DNA of 46,298 nt from UBA6136 sp044237765 (GTDB taxonomy: Bacteria; Pseudomonadota; Gammaproteobacteria; Methylococcales; Methylococcaceae). The stretch lies in the NCBI GenBank assembly GCA_044237765.1, contig JBIIEQ010000019.1, forward strand, positions 1 through 46,298, written 5' to 3'. This document shows positions 1 through 8,852 of the stretch, one piece after another (the first letter of the stretch is position 1; every line of letters starts with the position of its first letter). A program made the position numbers and the translations under genes. The notes under the pieces are model-generated. The model did no database searches. It was not told the origin of the DNA and saw only the letters and a list, made by a program, of their open reading frames with translations.

Positions 1-2
1 GC

Positions 3-95
3 CAAGGCGCCTTGAGACCCAGGGCTGACGTGAACAACAGATTGGAATCCATCCGGGATGACCTCAACAGCAATGATGAAAGTGCATCAGGCTAA
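3..95 (+). CDS. C-terminal tail of an upstream gene (partial)
   Basis: One frame stays open from the window edge to a TAA at 93-95. The roughly 30 residues are hydrophilic and charged (it contains NNRLESIRDDLNSND), as at the tail of a soluble protein. No family can be recognised from so short a piece. The next frame on this strand follows closely, so the two could be cotranscribed. It may also be an open frame by chance. Confidence 0.3.
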   Translation, partial: QGALRPRADVNNRLESIRDDLNSNDESASG

Positions 96-140
96 GCTAA
101 TTTCCACTGGAAACGGAAGAGCGCCCCGATTGCCCTAACC

Positions 141-1454
141 TTGTGGGCGACCTGCTCAACTGCAGCCATTCAAAACAGTGACTTCTGGTTTCATAATGAT
201 GGCGATATCGTCTTTATTGATGGCCAGCGTGGAGCGCCTCTGCATATCGACTACATCGGACCACCGCTGACAAAGCCTTTGACCGTCAGGGTTACGTCAG
301 ACAACACAGATCTCAAGGTCTCGCCACCGACCTGTACGTTCACCAAAAAGGATGATGACTGTCGTCTTATCGTCCAGCTAAAGAATCAAGGACAGAAGGT
401 CTACGGCGTGAATCAATTCACGGTTACAGAGGCTGTTGAAGGGGCACAGGGTGTTGTGAATCCTCAAGCGGCCTCAGATACAAGCACCGTGGGATTTGGG
501 GTGGGGGTGCAGGGGAAGGATATGCCGAAGCCGATACCTTGGGAAACAGGGTGGACACAAAACCAGAACAAAGGAACCGTGATTATTGCAAATCGCACCA
601 GCCAGAGAAGAGATTACCAAAGTCCATTTAGTACTTTCAGCTACTCAGATTTTGAGAGAATATCGCCGATCTACACTTTGGATCCGGGCCGCATATGCTA
701 TCTAGATCAAAGCATAGGACGAGATCATCCAAACTATAAGAACGATGCGTACTACGCACTTTCCATAGATACCGTTCTTGGTACTTTATTCAGATATATC
801 TCCGACATGACCGATCCACACGCTCCTATTTATAACGGAGCTATTCCAACCGGCAATAACAATATCACCACCTGCTCGGCCAATGGTACGTCTAAGTGTG
901 CCTCTAATAAGTGGGATTCATGGACTGTGGCGCTTGCGAATCTCAGCGGAAAAGATCTTGACAGTAATGTCTTCAAGGCGGGTCAAATCCAGGTTCTTCA
1001 GAATAATACGTGGGGTAATGGGACGACCCTCTACTACAAGGGCGATTGGAACCGTTACGGTGTCGGGCTTATCCTGATTCAAGGCTCCGTTGATGGAAGC
1101 CGGTTTGATCCAAATGCCGCCGCCCCAAGTATTCTGGAAATCCAATCCGCACCCCCGTGCTCGGATTACACAACAGACCCGAGCGTCACTTTCACAGTTC
1201 GTTTAAAGATATTCGGCCCAGGTACGATCACCATGCCAGCCGGCGCGCAGTGCCAGAAATACAATACACGCGGTGAAGATTTCACCTACTGCACAGGGAG
1301 CGGATCAAGAAACTCGTGGTATGAGATGACTGCGGTTCCTGAAGCAGGGAAAACATTTAAAGGATGGGGTTCAGATGGGCTTTGCGATGATTCAAAGACC
1401 ACCTGCAGGTTTCCGCTCACCCAAAACGTATCCCTGAAGCCATTCTTCTGGTAA
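141..1454 (+). CDS. Exported hypothetical protein with C-terminal InlB-like repeat
   Basis: The function is not recognised. The first visible residues (ALTLWATCSTAA around the start) look like the end of a signal peptide, so the mature protein is probably exported. The last 70 or so residues contain paired cysteines and a stretch ending in KTFKGWGSDGLCDD, which resembles the divergent InlB B-repeat ('bacterial repeat') module of surface proteins. The start is doubtful. TTG at 141 leaves a signal peptide without a basic N-terminus. In-frame residues KRKSAPIALTL lie just upstream with only an ATT at 129. ATG codons at 73 and 76 lie in another frame (reading MMKVHQAKLIST), so a frameshift may separate the true start from the body. 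Codon use is richer in A+T than that of later genes. Confidence 0.6.
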   Translation: MWATCSTAAIQNSDFWFHNDGDIVFIDGQRGAPLHIDYIGPPLTKPLTVRVTSDNTDLKVSPPTCTFTKKDDDCRLIVQLKNQGQKVYGVNQFTVTEAVEGAQGVVNPQAASDTSTVGFGVGVQGKDMPKPIPWETGWTQNQNKGTVIIANRTSQRRDYQSPFSTFSYSDFERISPIYTLDPGRICYLDQSIGRDHPNYKNDAYYALSIDTVLGTLFRYISDMTDPHAPIYNGAIPTGNNNITTCSANGTSKCASNKWDSWTVALANLSGKDLDSNVFKAGQIQVLQNNTWGNGTTLYYKGDWNRYGVGLILIQGSVDGSRFDPNAAAPSILEIQSAPPCSDYTTDPSVTFTVRLKIFGPGTITMPAGAQCQKYNTRGEDFTYCTGSGSRNSWYEMTAVPEAGKTFKGWGSDGLCDDSKTTCRFPLTQNVSLKPFFW

Positions 1455-1495
1455 AGAAAAAAAGTTCTGGGCTCCCTGCCTGGCGGCGGGAGCCC
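1455..1495 (-). terminator. Hairpin with T-run on the minus strand
   Basis: An 8-bp stem is formed by GGGCTCCC (1469-1476) and GGGAGCCC (1488-1495) with an 11-nt loop. On the minus strand the stem is followed by AGAAC and then a run of seven T, the form of an intrinsic terminator for leftward transcription of the 1803-2990 gene and its operon. On the plus strand an A-rich run precedes the stem and no T-run follows, so for rightward transcripts it would be weak. Confidence 0.55.
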
Positions 1496-1647
1496 ATGCT
1501 ACCCCCCCCCGATGACCATGGGCTAAATTTTTCGCCTGGGTGATTTAGTTTGCGGATGTGGAGACGGTGAAAACCTCCCCAAGTTTGTTGGATCACTGTG
1601 CCGGTTCCGCGTCTCTGTGATCATATGGGGGGCTCTAAAAATTGCAG

Positions 1648-1718
1648 TTCGAAAAGCTCAGTGCGAGCGGAGCTCTATATAAATCAACAAATTATCCGTT
1701 CTTGCTGAGCTCGTCGAA
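1648..1718. repeat. REP-like intergenic inverted repeat pair
   Basis: The arm at 1648-1670 (beginning TTCGAAAAGCTCAG) and the reverse complement of the arm at 1696-1718 (beginning TTCGACGAGCTCAG) match at most positions. Both resemble the intergenic repeat of the form TTCGACAAGCTCAG...ACGG that is scattered through many proteobacterial genomes. The spacer is about 25 bases and A+T rich. The family assignment comes from memory of the motif. The inverted-repeat structure is seen directly. Confidence 0.6.
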
Positions 1719-1802
1719 GGCCCTCCTGAGCACAGCCAAAGGGCATGAATGGATAGTTTTTAGAGGTTCCCATAAGAGATTCCTGGATTCTATTGCTGGA
1801 GA

Positions 1803-2990
1803 TCAGAAGGAAACAGCAAAGCCTACGTTGCTTAATAGCGAGGGTGTGGCAGCGTTGGTACCAAAGCTGTTTTGGCCCCAGATCGCCAGTCTGGAGTTTA
1901 CGGTCCATAGAAAGCCTGCACCCACTACATTCTGCTCATAGGTGCTCGCGCTCGAGTAGCTGGCGCCAGCCGGGTTGCCGGCGGTGGGCACACGTGGAAG
2001 TGAAGGGGCATTCACATAGCCATGCAGGAACAGGGCGAAGTCCTCATCAAAGAAGTCGCGTTGCAGGGACCACTGGAAGCTGAATTCCCAGACATTGGTG
2101 TTCGTGCCGTCGACAGTTTGGAGAATCCTGACAGCGCCGAGGTTGTACTCGAAGTCGATTTCCCAGGGCAGGGATTGGTCGAAATTGAAGTTGATGCTGG
2201 GTTGTGTGCCGGAGTTGGTATTAGTGCTCCCCAGCCACTCTGTCTGAATGTACGCTTCAATGCCCAGGGCCGGCAGGTAGAGTTCCTGATGCTCGTCGAG
2301 TACGTGAATCTTGGTGTCGAAGGCCAATGGGGCAAAATTCCAGCTTTGTATATTGCCCAGCGTGCGGGTTGGTCCATTGCCAAAAACACGCAGTTCAATA
2401 TCATCGGTCAGGCCATAGCGAAGCAGAAAGTCCATGGAGTATTGGGCGGCTTGTGGTGTACCCGCCGTAGTCCCGGCCGAGTAGCTCAGCGGTTCAAACT
2501 CGATGTAGGCGCGGCCTTTTGGCAGTGTGAAAGCACTATTGGGCCAGTTGGCCAGATCGGGTCCGGGGTTGGCGATATCAGGGTTTTCCCGCCATTTCTC
2601 GATATTTTCCGGTAATCGGGCGCGGGAACGGTTATATCGGCCCTTGAAAAAGAATGCCTGGTCCTCGCTACTCATGGATTTTGAATACCCCTGAATTCTG
2701 GCATCCAGCGATCCGGAGGCAACAGCAGGTGCCTGTGGGTGACGTTGTTGCGCTTGCGCGAGGATCAATCGCCCGAGTTCCCGGCCATAACTGATCAGTC
2801 TTTGGTAAGCAGCCTTCTCTTTTTCTTTCCTGGAGAGATTTTTATCGGACCATTGATCTTGCCGGGCTTCAGTCGGCGCATGAGTGTCCGCTCGCTCCGA
2901 CGCCAGTCCGGCGGTCGCGCTGCAGGCCACTATCAAGACCAGTTGTCTGATCGCGCCAAACAATGTCAGGTTGAGGGAAGGAATGTGCAA
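1803..2990 (-). CDS. Outer-membrane barrel, MetA-pathway (phenol degradation)-like
   Basis: A 395-residue protein begins with a signal peptide (hydrophobic LVLIVACSATAGLA near residues 17-30). A charged, probably helical segment follows (about 35-75), then a long run of alternating strands from about residue 145. The C-terminus ends GFAVSF, with the terminal aromatic residue typical of outer-membrane barrels. The pattern fits the 'MetA-pathway of phenol degradation' transporter family, whose members are putative outer-membrane channels of uncertain substrate. It lies 9 bases behind the Spy-like gene and is probably the last gene of the leftward operon, ahead of the terminator at 1455-1495. 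The substrate cannot be read from sequence. Confidence 0.65.
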   Translation of the reverse strand: MHIPSLNLTLFGAIRQLVLIVACSATAGLASERADTHAPTEARQDQWSDKNLSRKEKEKAAYQRLISYGRELGRLILAQAQQRHPQAPAVASGSLDARIQGYSKSMSSEDQAFFFKGRYNRSRARLPENIEKWRENPDIANPGPDLANWPNSAFTLPKGRAYIEFEPLSYSAGTTAGTPQAAQYSMDFLLRYGLTDDIELRVFGNGPTRTLGNIQSWNFAPLAFDTKIHVLDEHQELYLPALGIEAYIQTEWLGSTNTNSGTQPSINFNFDQSLPWEIDFEYNLGAVRILQTVDGTNTNVWEFSFQWSLQRDFFDEDFALFLHGYVNAPSLPRVPTAGNPAGASYSSASTYEQNVVGAGFLWTVNSRLAIWGQNSFGTNAATPSLLSNVGFAVSF

Positions 2991-2999
2991 GCGGGTCTA

Positions 3000-3560
3000 C
3001 TACCGGATGAGTGGAATGGATTCCTCGATCCCGGCTTCGATATAGGTCTTGATTTTGGTTTCGACCTGCAGGTAGGTGGCGAGTGACCTGTAACTCATGA
3101 ATTCCGCCAGTTTCTTGAAATAGGCCCGGCCGATGTTCAGGCGCTGCTCCTCGTATTCCAGCTTATCCTTCACGTATTCCTTTGCTTCCGCTTCGCTCAT
3201 GCCATCGACCCCCTCACCCAAGTCGGTGAGTAATTCGCGGCGTTTTAATCTGAGTTCGACCAGTTGTTTCTGGTAATCATCATACAAAGGCCAAAATCGC
3301 TTGGCGATGTCTGGCTGCAGTTGCAGCGTGTCCCGGACGATTGCTTTGCGCATCTCAAGGAGTTCAACTTCTTTTGACTGCAACTGCGAGGAGGCGGCCG
3401 GCAGATCCCGCTGCTCATTGTCTGCAGCCATGGCGTCGGGCCATGGCATTATTGTCAACAAGGTGAGCAGTATGGGGCCAGCCAGCAGAGTCGAATGGCG
3501 GGATGGGTTGAAACCTCCCCTTTTACAAGGATGTCTGGTGTTGTTGGTGCAGTGGATCAT
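3000..3560 (-). CDS. Periplasmic helical protein, Spy/CpxP-like
   Basis: With ATG at 3560 the product has 186 residues. It has a long basic N-terminus (HPCKRGGFNPSR), a hydrophobic core (LLAGPILLTLLTI) and a likely cleavage site after AMA, so it should be exported to the periplasm. The mature part is almost wholly charged helix, with QPDIAKRFWPLYDDYQKQL followed by heptad-like segments, recalling the LTxxQ helical hairpins of Spy/CpxP/ZraP-type chaperones. An upstream in-frame start at 3680 is rejected because it would overlap the read-through end of the porin gene and precede the signal peptide by 40 residues. It sits between a porin and a barrel gene, so a role in barrel biogenesis or envelope stress is possible. 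That is inference. Confidence 0.55.
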   Translation of the reverse strand: MIHCTNNTRHPCKRGGFNPSRHSTLLAGPILLTLLTIMPWPDAMAADNEQRDLPAASSQLQSKEVELLEMRKAIVRDTLQLQPDIAKRFWPLYDDYQKQLVELRLKRRELLTDLGEGVDGMSEAEAKEYVKDKLEYEEQRLNIGRAYFKKLAEFMSYRSLATYLQVETKIKTYIEAGIEESIPLIR

Positions 3561-3645
3561 GTGAATGGTGAACGAGCGGAAGCTTATTGTCTGGGGCGGG
3601 TGTTCGGTGTTCCAGCAATCGACCTGCCATGGTGTGCTGGGTGAT

Positions 3646-5250
3646 TCAGAAGAAAAATTTGACTTCAAGCATGCCAGCAACCCCGCTTTCGCCCGCCCGA
3701 TAAGGGGTCAAGAGGTTTTCGGCCGGCGAGCCTTTTATATACAGCGCTTCGGTGGTCATGATCTAGTTGGGCACCATGGCCACCGGGTACCAGTTGAAAC
3801 CGCCCCCCGCCTCCCAAGGGGTGCCATAACGACCGCTGACAATGGATGAACGGCCAAACACCTCGACCGACTTGGGCAGCAGGAAATAGCTTCCCTGGAA
3901 TATGCCACCAAAGTCGTTCAATTGACTGACATCAGGTGCGGCGCCGGAATAGCCGAAGTTGCCCAGGTGACGATATTCAAATTCGGCAAAGAGGGCGAGC
4001 CCGGCGTATTTGAAACCGGTATCAATCGTCGCCAGCGAGACATCGGTGCTGGTGATTTGATTGCCTTTGCCCAGGGCACCCGGACTGCTCAGCGGCGTGC
4101 CATTCGATACCCGGAAAATGGTGCTGTCCGGGTTGCCCAGGCTGCCATTTCCGTCATCATGGGTGTTTTGGTACACGGCGGTTCCACCCAGTCGCCAGAC
4201 GGGGTTGGCGTGATCCTGGAGGTCGGAAACGTTGTCGCCCATCGGGCCCAGGGGCTCCCACCGGACCGAACTGCCATAGAGCATGCCGGTGCCGAGACGG
4301 GTTGCCGAATAGTTGCCTGAGGATCCTCCAAAGCTGTTGCCGACAAACAGGGTGTAATTCAACTGCCGCTCCAGTGTGCCCTCCAGCCAGGCGCCGGGTG
4401 TCCAGTTGGGGCGGAAGTAGGTGGTTGCCATGGTGCGGTCAGCGCCTAGGGTTGACGTCCACGATTCGGTCCACTCACGTGTGCCCGGCGCCTTCCAGAT
4501 GCCGATGCGGCCGCGAACTTCTGGCATCCAGTCATACCCGATATAGCCCAGCGGGAAGACGCTGTTGCTGGAGGTCGATGCATACATCATGAGGCTATAG
4601 ACCAGTTCCGGACGAAACGCATGACCGGTGAAGGCCAGCATGGCGCGGTTAAGTTCGACGATGCTGTAGTCATTGACGGGCTGCAGCGGGAGATTGTTGG
4701 GCTGCCAGGTGCGGTCTGTCCGCCCAAAATAGGAATACCGCCCTTCCAACGACACCTTGGCATTCAGCGAGAAGGATGAGTTGCCGTTTTTTTCGTCAAT
4801 CAATTGCGCGCCCTTGCCCTTGAGGTTCAGTGAAGAGAATTCAGGCGGGTCGCTTTGGGCCTGATGCAGTGCTTGCAACTCGCTGGGCCTAGCGTTTGGC
4901 TGGGCTGATTCGGCTGCATGGCTTACGGTATTGGTCAGTGGCGCGGCGTATTCCTTGGTAGTTTCGGGTGTCTTTGCGATGGTTGGCTTTTTGCCATCCT
5001 GGCTGATCAACGCTTCTTCCAGATGTTTTATTCGCAGGCTGTCGGTCTGCTTTTGCCGTTCAAGTTCAGCGATACGCCGGTTGTCGGATTGTTTTTCCTG
5101 CTCCAGACGGTTCAGGCGTTTTTCATAATCACCTCGCATCAATTCCAGCTGCCTGATGACGTCTTCCAGTTGGAGGGTGGCGGGACAATCACGGGCAAAC
5201 ACTAGCAGGCAGAGCATGCCTAATGGCGAAATTCCCCGCGGTTGAATCAT
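3646..5250 (-). pseudogene. Coiled-coil OprO/P-like porin interrupted by an amber codon
   Basis: A signal peptide (residues 1-25) is followed by a coiled coil (about 28-85, rich in E, R, K and L heptads), a linker and a porin barrel recalling the phosphate-selective porin O/P family. Reading stops at TAG (3763-3765) after 495 residues. The same frame continues for 38 more codons to TGA at 3646-3648. Those codons match the paralogue at 6399-8141 closely, including SPAENLLTPYRAGESGV, and end in FFF. The paralogue has Trp (TGG) at the amber position. Without suppression the product loses its last strands and terminal Phe, which barrels need for assembly. ATG 5250 is chosen over 5292 because it starts the signal peptide and avoids overlap with cax. 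A recent nonsense mutation, a sequencing error or amber read-through would all fit. Confidence 0.75.
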
Positions 5251-5260
5251 TTGCCGGTTC

Positions 5261-6358
5261 TCAAGTTGTCGCCGGCAGGTGGTAGAAGCCAATGCCCAGC
5301 ATCAGGTAAAGCGCGACCAACATCATGCCTTCAAACCAGGTGGAAGAGCCGTCCATTGTCAGAATGCGGATGATGACTGTTGTCAGAAGAATGGTGGCAA
5401 TCTCGAACTGGCTGAACAACAGGTTCATCTCTGTGCCCACCAGCGGAGCCCCGAATATGAGCAGCGGAACGGCAAAAAGAATCATCTGAACGCTTGAGCC
5501 GACGGATGCCTCGATGGCGAGGTCCATTTTATTATTGAGTGCAAAACGAGTGGTGCTGACAATTTCTCCGATGCCGCCGGCACCGGCCAGCAGGATGATG
5601 CCGCTGAACAAATCGGATAATCCGAGGATTTTGCTGGTGGGTTCCAGGGCATCCGTGATGACTTCGCTCATGACCGCCAGTCCCAGCGTAGAGGCAACCA
5701 GTATGGTGCTTGCACGGCCTTGGGACTCACTGGTTTCCTTCTTTTTTGGGGTTTCGCCGCGCGCTGGCTGTTTCTGGAGGCTCGGTTTGAGGCTGGTGCC
5801 GAGCTTTACGAGGTACATCAACAGCAGGATCAGGGAGATATCGCGGCTCAGCTCGATTTCCTTATCGCCGGTGCCCAGATGGAAGAGGGCGGGAATGATC
5901 AAGGCAAAACTGCACAAGGTCAGCAACCCCGTGTTTGCCTGGACGGAGGTCTGGCTGAAGTTCTGGGTACCGTTACGCAGCCCTCCCAGCATCATCCCGA
6001 GGCCAAGTCCAAGCAGCAATTCCACCAGGATGGAACCGGTGATGGAGGCCTTTACGACATCACCCAGGCCATGCTTCAGAGCAAAAAACGCGATGATGAT
6101 CTCCGGTGCATTATTCAGACTGGCATTCAGCAATCCACCAAGTGTGGGTCCCAAGGTACTCGCCAATTTTTCCGTGGCGTCGGCCATCAGCTCTGCCAGT
6201 GCGTAAATGGCGCCGAGTGCGGTCAGAAATATCCACACCGGGCTGAAATCCAACCATCGCAGAACCAGACAGATCGGCACCAGCCACAGTAGCCATAGGG
6301 GGTTGAAGCCTACTTTGCTTTTGCCAGACTTGGCATGAGCAACTTTATTTCGGGTCAT
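5261..6358 (-). CDS. cax: Ca2+/H+ (cation/proton) antiporter, CaCA family
   Basis: A 365-residue inner-membrane protein with about eleven hydrophobic segments. The two inverted alpha repeats of the cation/Ca2+ exchanger family are visible. The first (about residues 72-115) contains LNASLNNAPEII, with Glu86 as the expected ion-binding acid, and GSILVELL. The second (about 255-290) contains GGIGEIVSTTRFALNN and ASVGSSVQ. An acidic motif near residues 56-65 (ELMADATEKLA) is also typical of CAX proteins. The family exports Ca2+ or other divalent cations in exchange for protons. ATG 6358 is preferred over 6376 because AAGAGG lies five bases upstream. The gene lies between two paralogous porins with gaps of about 10 and 40 bases, so it is probably cotranscribed with them. 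Confidence 0.85.
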   Translation of the reverse strand: MTRNKVAHAKSGKSKVGFNPLWLLWLVPICLVLRWLDFSPVWIFLTALGAIYALAELMADATEKLASTLGPTLGGLLNASLNNAPEIIIAFFALKHGLGDVVKASITGSILVELLLGLGLGMMLGGLRNGTQNFSQTSVQANTGLLTLCSFALIIPALFHLGTGDKEIELSRDISLILLLMYLVKLGTSLKPSLQKQPARGETPKKKETSESQGRASTILVASTLGLAVMSEVITDALEPTSKILGLSDLFSGIILLAGAGGIGEIVSTTRFALNNKMDLAIEASVGSSVQMILFAVPLLIFGAPLVGTEMNLLFSQFEIATILLTTVIIRILTMDGSSTWFEGMMLVALYLMLGIGFYHLPATT

Positions 6359-6398
6359 TTTGGCCTCTTGAGTCAAGCGGGGTTAGTGTCTTGCAGCA

Positions 6399-8141
6399 TC
6401 AGAATGAGAAACGGACTTGCAATTGACCCACCACACCGCTTTCGCCTGCGCGGTAGGGGGTTAGCAGGTTTTCGGCGGGTGAGTTCTGGATGTAGAGGGA
6501 TTCTGCCGTGATGATCCAGTTGGGTACCATGGCAATGGGATACCAATTGAAGCCGCCGCCAGCCTCCCATGGCGTGCCATAGGCGCCGTTGACGATCGAT
6601 GAGCGTCCAAACATTTCGAGGCTTTTGGGCATGAGGAAATAACTGCCCTGCAGGTAACCGCCGTAATCGTTGAGGCTTGCCAGGGTGCCAGGCTGCAGGC
6701 CGGCTGCGGTGGACCAGCCGGGATCCCCAAGGTATCTGTACATGAACTCGGCCGCCAGGGCGAATCCGCGATATTTGAAGGCCCAGTCCAGCGTGCCAAG
6801 GAAGATATTGCCGGAGACCATTTTGCTGTTGGGCCCGAAGGCACCAATCTCGTTGGCGGGGGTGCCGTTGGATAAGCGGAGGATGGTGTAATCCGGGTTG
6901 TTGCTGCCGTAATAGCCCGGCGTGTCCGTGATGCGTTGGAAGGTGGCGGTACCGCCCAAGCGCGTCACGAACTCGTCATGCCAGCTGAGATCGGAAATGC
7001 CAAAACCGATGTCGCCCAGCGGTTGCCATTTGCCGCTGAGCGAGTAGAGCATGGCTGTTCCCTGACGGCTGGCATAGGTGTTCTGGGCGGAGCCGCCAAA
7101 GCTGTTGCCGACAAGAAATTCGTACTGAAAGGTCTTTTCCAGCGTTCCCTCCAGCCAGGCGGCCGGCGTCCAGCTGGGACGGAAATAGGTAGTGGCCATG
7201 GTTCGATCGGCGCCCAGAGTGGCATTGTAAGAATCAGCCCATTCCCGCGTGCCGGGTGTTTTCCAGACCCCGATCCGTCCCTTGATTTCCGGCATCCAGT
7301 CATAGCCCATGAATCCTACTGGCATGAACGCCCCTGCTGATGACGATCCGAATGTCATGAAGGAGTAGATGAGTTTGGGATCAAAGGCATATCCAGAGAA
7401 CATCAGGTAGTAACGGTTCATTTCGATGATGCTGTAGTCATCGACGGGCTGTGAGGGCTGATTGTTGGGTGTCCAGAAGTCCTTGGTGCGCCCGAAGTAG
7501 GAGTAACGTCCCTCCAGTGACAGGTTGGCGCGCAAGTGAAACGGGATATCTCCATTGGGTTCATCGAGCAGGACGGCCCCCTGCTTCACGAGGTGAGAAC
7601 CCTTTTTGGTCAGGAGAATTGGACCCTCGGTCGCCATTTCCCGTGCCTCGGCCTCGACATGGGCTGTTCCGTCTTCAGTGTCTTTGGGCGGCGGGCCCTT
7701 CTTGATTGAGATTGGCGGAGTTTGCTGGCCAGCGGGTTTTAGAGCAGTGGAGGCTCCCCGGTCGGGCGGAGAAAGGGCGGAGGGGGGTGAGTGAAGACTC
7801 CCCAGTTGTTTTTCCAGGGACTGGATTCGGCGAGCGTCCTCGGTTTTCTGCTTACGATTTTCCTTGATTTCTCGTTCCAAAGAGGAGATTCGTGACTCGT
7901 AAGATTCCTTCAGTTTCTGGATTTGCAACAGGACCTGATCGAGATCAGCCGAGGCATTCGTTTGAGGTGCGTGGAGGGCCAGAAGCAGGGTCAGCATCCC
8001 GCCGATCCATTGCCCAACACAGGAAAAAAACCAATGTCCGACCAGGGCTAATTTTTTATCACTGGAGTTCGACAGACTGGTGTGCCTCAGGGATAGGCTG
8101 CGGGTGTCGGACCAGGGGCTACGAAGCAATGGGTATGTCAT
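6399..8141 (-). CDS. Coiled-coil porin, OprO/P-like (intact paralogue)
   Basis: A 580-residue outer-membrane protein. The signal peptide core (MLTLLLALHAPQTNASA) lies unusually far in, at residues 49-65, so the true start may be later than ATG 8141. A coiled coil follows (about 68-118), then a Pro-rich linker, then a barrel from about residue 190 with GRYSYFGRT and repeated aromatic strands, ending VRFSF. Long stretches match the interrupted paralogue at 3646-5250, for example GYDWMPE and TPWEAGGGFNWYP. The coiled coil may trimerise the porin or reach into the periplasm. The porin O/P likeness and any anion selectivity are inference. It is the first gene of the leftward porin-cax-porin run. 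Confidence 0.7.
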   Translation of the reverse strand: MTYPLLRSPWSDTRSLSLRHTSLSNSSDKKLALVGHWFFSCVGQWIGGMLTLLLALHAPQTNASADLDQVLLQIQKLKESYESRISSLEREIKENRKQKTEDARRIQSLEKQLGSLHSPPSALSPPDRGASTALKPAGQQTPPISIKKGPPPKDTEDGTAHVEAEAREMATEGPILLTKKGSHLVKQGAVLLDEPNGDIPFHLRANLSLEGRYSYFGRTKDFWTPNNQPSQPVDDYSIIEMNRYYLMFSGYAFDPKLIYSFMTFGSSSAGAFMPVGFMGYDWMPEIKGRIGVWKTPGTREWADSYNATLGADRTMATTYFRPSWTPAAWLEGTLEKTFQYEFLVGNSFGGSAQNTYASRQGTAMLYSLSGKWQPLGDIGFGISDLSWHDEFVTRLGGTATFQRITDTPGYYGSNNPDYTILRLSNGTPANEIGAFGPNSKMVSGNIFLGTLDWAFKYRGFALAAEFMYRYLGDPGWSTAAGLQPGTLASLNDYGGYLQGSYFLMPKSLEMFGRSSIVNGAYGTPWEAGGGFNWYPIAMVPNWIITAESLYIQNSPAENLLTPYRAGESGVVGQLQVRFSF

Positions 8142-8254
8142 CTCGATGACTTCAGGGGGGTGGCGGGGGCGGCGGGAAACCGATGCGGTAATGGGGTGTG
8201 CAACGCTGCCTTATAGTAAGCAATCGTATCAACACCTGGTAACCTCTAACTCTC

Positions 8255-8783
8255 ATGAAAATGAACCTATCCTATGCCCTGATAGCTGCAATCCTCATTA
8301 AATGGCTGTGTCTTGCAGAAAACCTTTGATCGAGAATAAGGGCCGAATGAACAGTTGCAGTCCGAGGTCGCCTCCGGCAACGTCCAAATTCAGCAACTCA
8401 AGGATCGTTTGCGGGTGAGGGTCGAAGACCGGATCCTCCTCCATTCCGGTCAGGCGACGCTCACCGGGAGCGGTCACGCACTGCTCGACAAGCGGGTTCC
8501 AACCCTGCAGAAGGCGGCGGATTTCCGGATTGAGGCCAAGGGCTACACCGATGATGTGCCGGTCGGCAAGCACCTTCGGGGCAGGTACAAGAGCAATTGG
8601 GAACTATCTGCGGCCCGGGCCGCCAGTGTGGTGGGGTATCTGCAGAAGAAAGGCATCGATTCCAGTCGCCTGACTGCGGCCGGCCTTAGCCATTATCAGC
8701 CTTCATCTAGCAATGCGACCGATCTGGGCCTGGCATAAAACTGCCGCACCGACATCGATCGGGTGCCGGTCTACCTGGACTAG
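8255..8783 (+). pseudogene. Decayed OmpA-family peptidoglycan-binding lipoprotein/porin gene
   Basis: ATG 8255 starts a signal-peptide-like stretch (MKMNLSYALIAAILIKWLCL) that ends at TGA after 24 codons. From about 8340, in another frame, comes the end of a coiled coil (NEQLQSEVASGNVQIQQLKD) and then an OmpA C-terminal domain with SNWELSAARAASVVGYLQ and GIDSSRLTAAG. This frame is cut by TAA at 8736-8738. The next codons (NCRTDIDRVPVYLD, ending at TAG 8781-8783) are a worn version of the usual NRRIEIVLVP ending. A deletion or frameshift near the N-terminus plus an internal stop mark it as a pseudogene. Intact relatives anchor the outer membrane to peptidoglycan. It is the only plus-strand gene remnant inside this minus-strand cluster. 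Confidence 0.75.
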
Positions 8784-8852
8784 GGGCTCTAACGGGCAGT
8801 CCCCGATTTACGTGAAGATTGCCCGGCTATTTTGTGAGGATGCTGACTGGGA

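Larger units (their letters stand above)
1455..1802. other. Gene-free stretch between converging genes
   Basis: This 348-base stretch holds no convincing gene. It contains the terminator-like hairpin at 1469-1495, a run of nine C at 1502-1510, and a REP-like inverted repeat at 1648-1718. Short open frames across it overlap the end of the neighbouring barrel gene and show no protein-like features. Confidence 0.6.
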
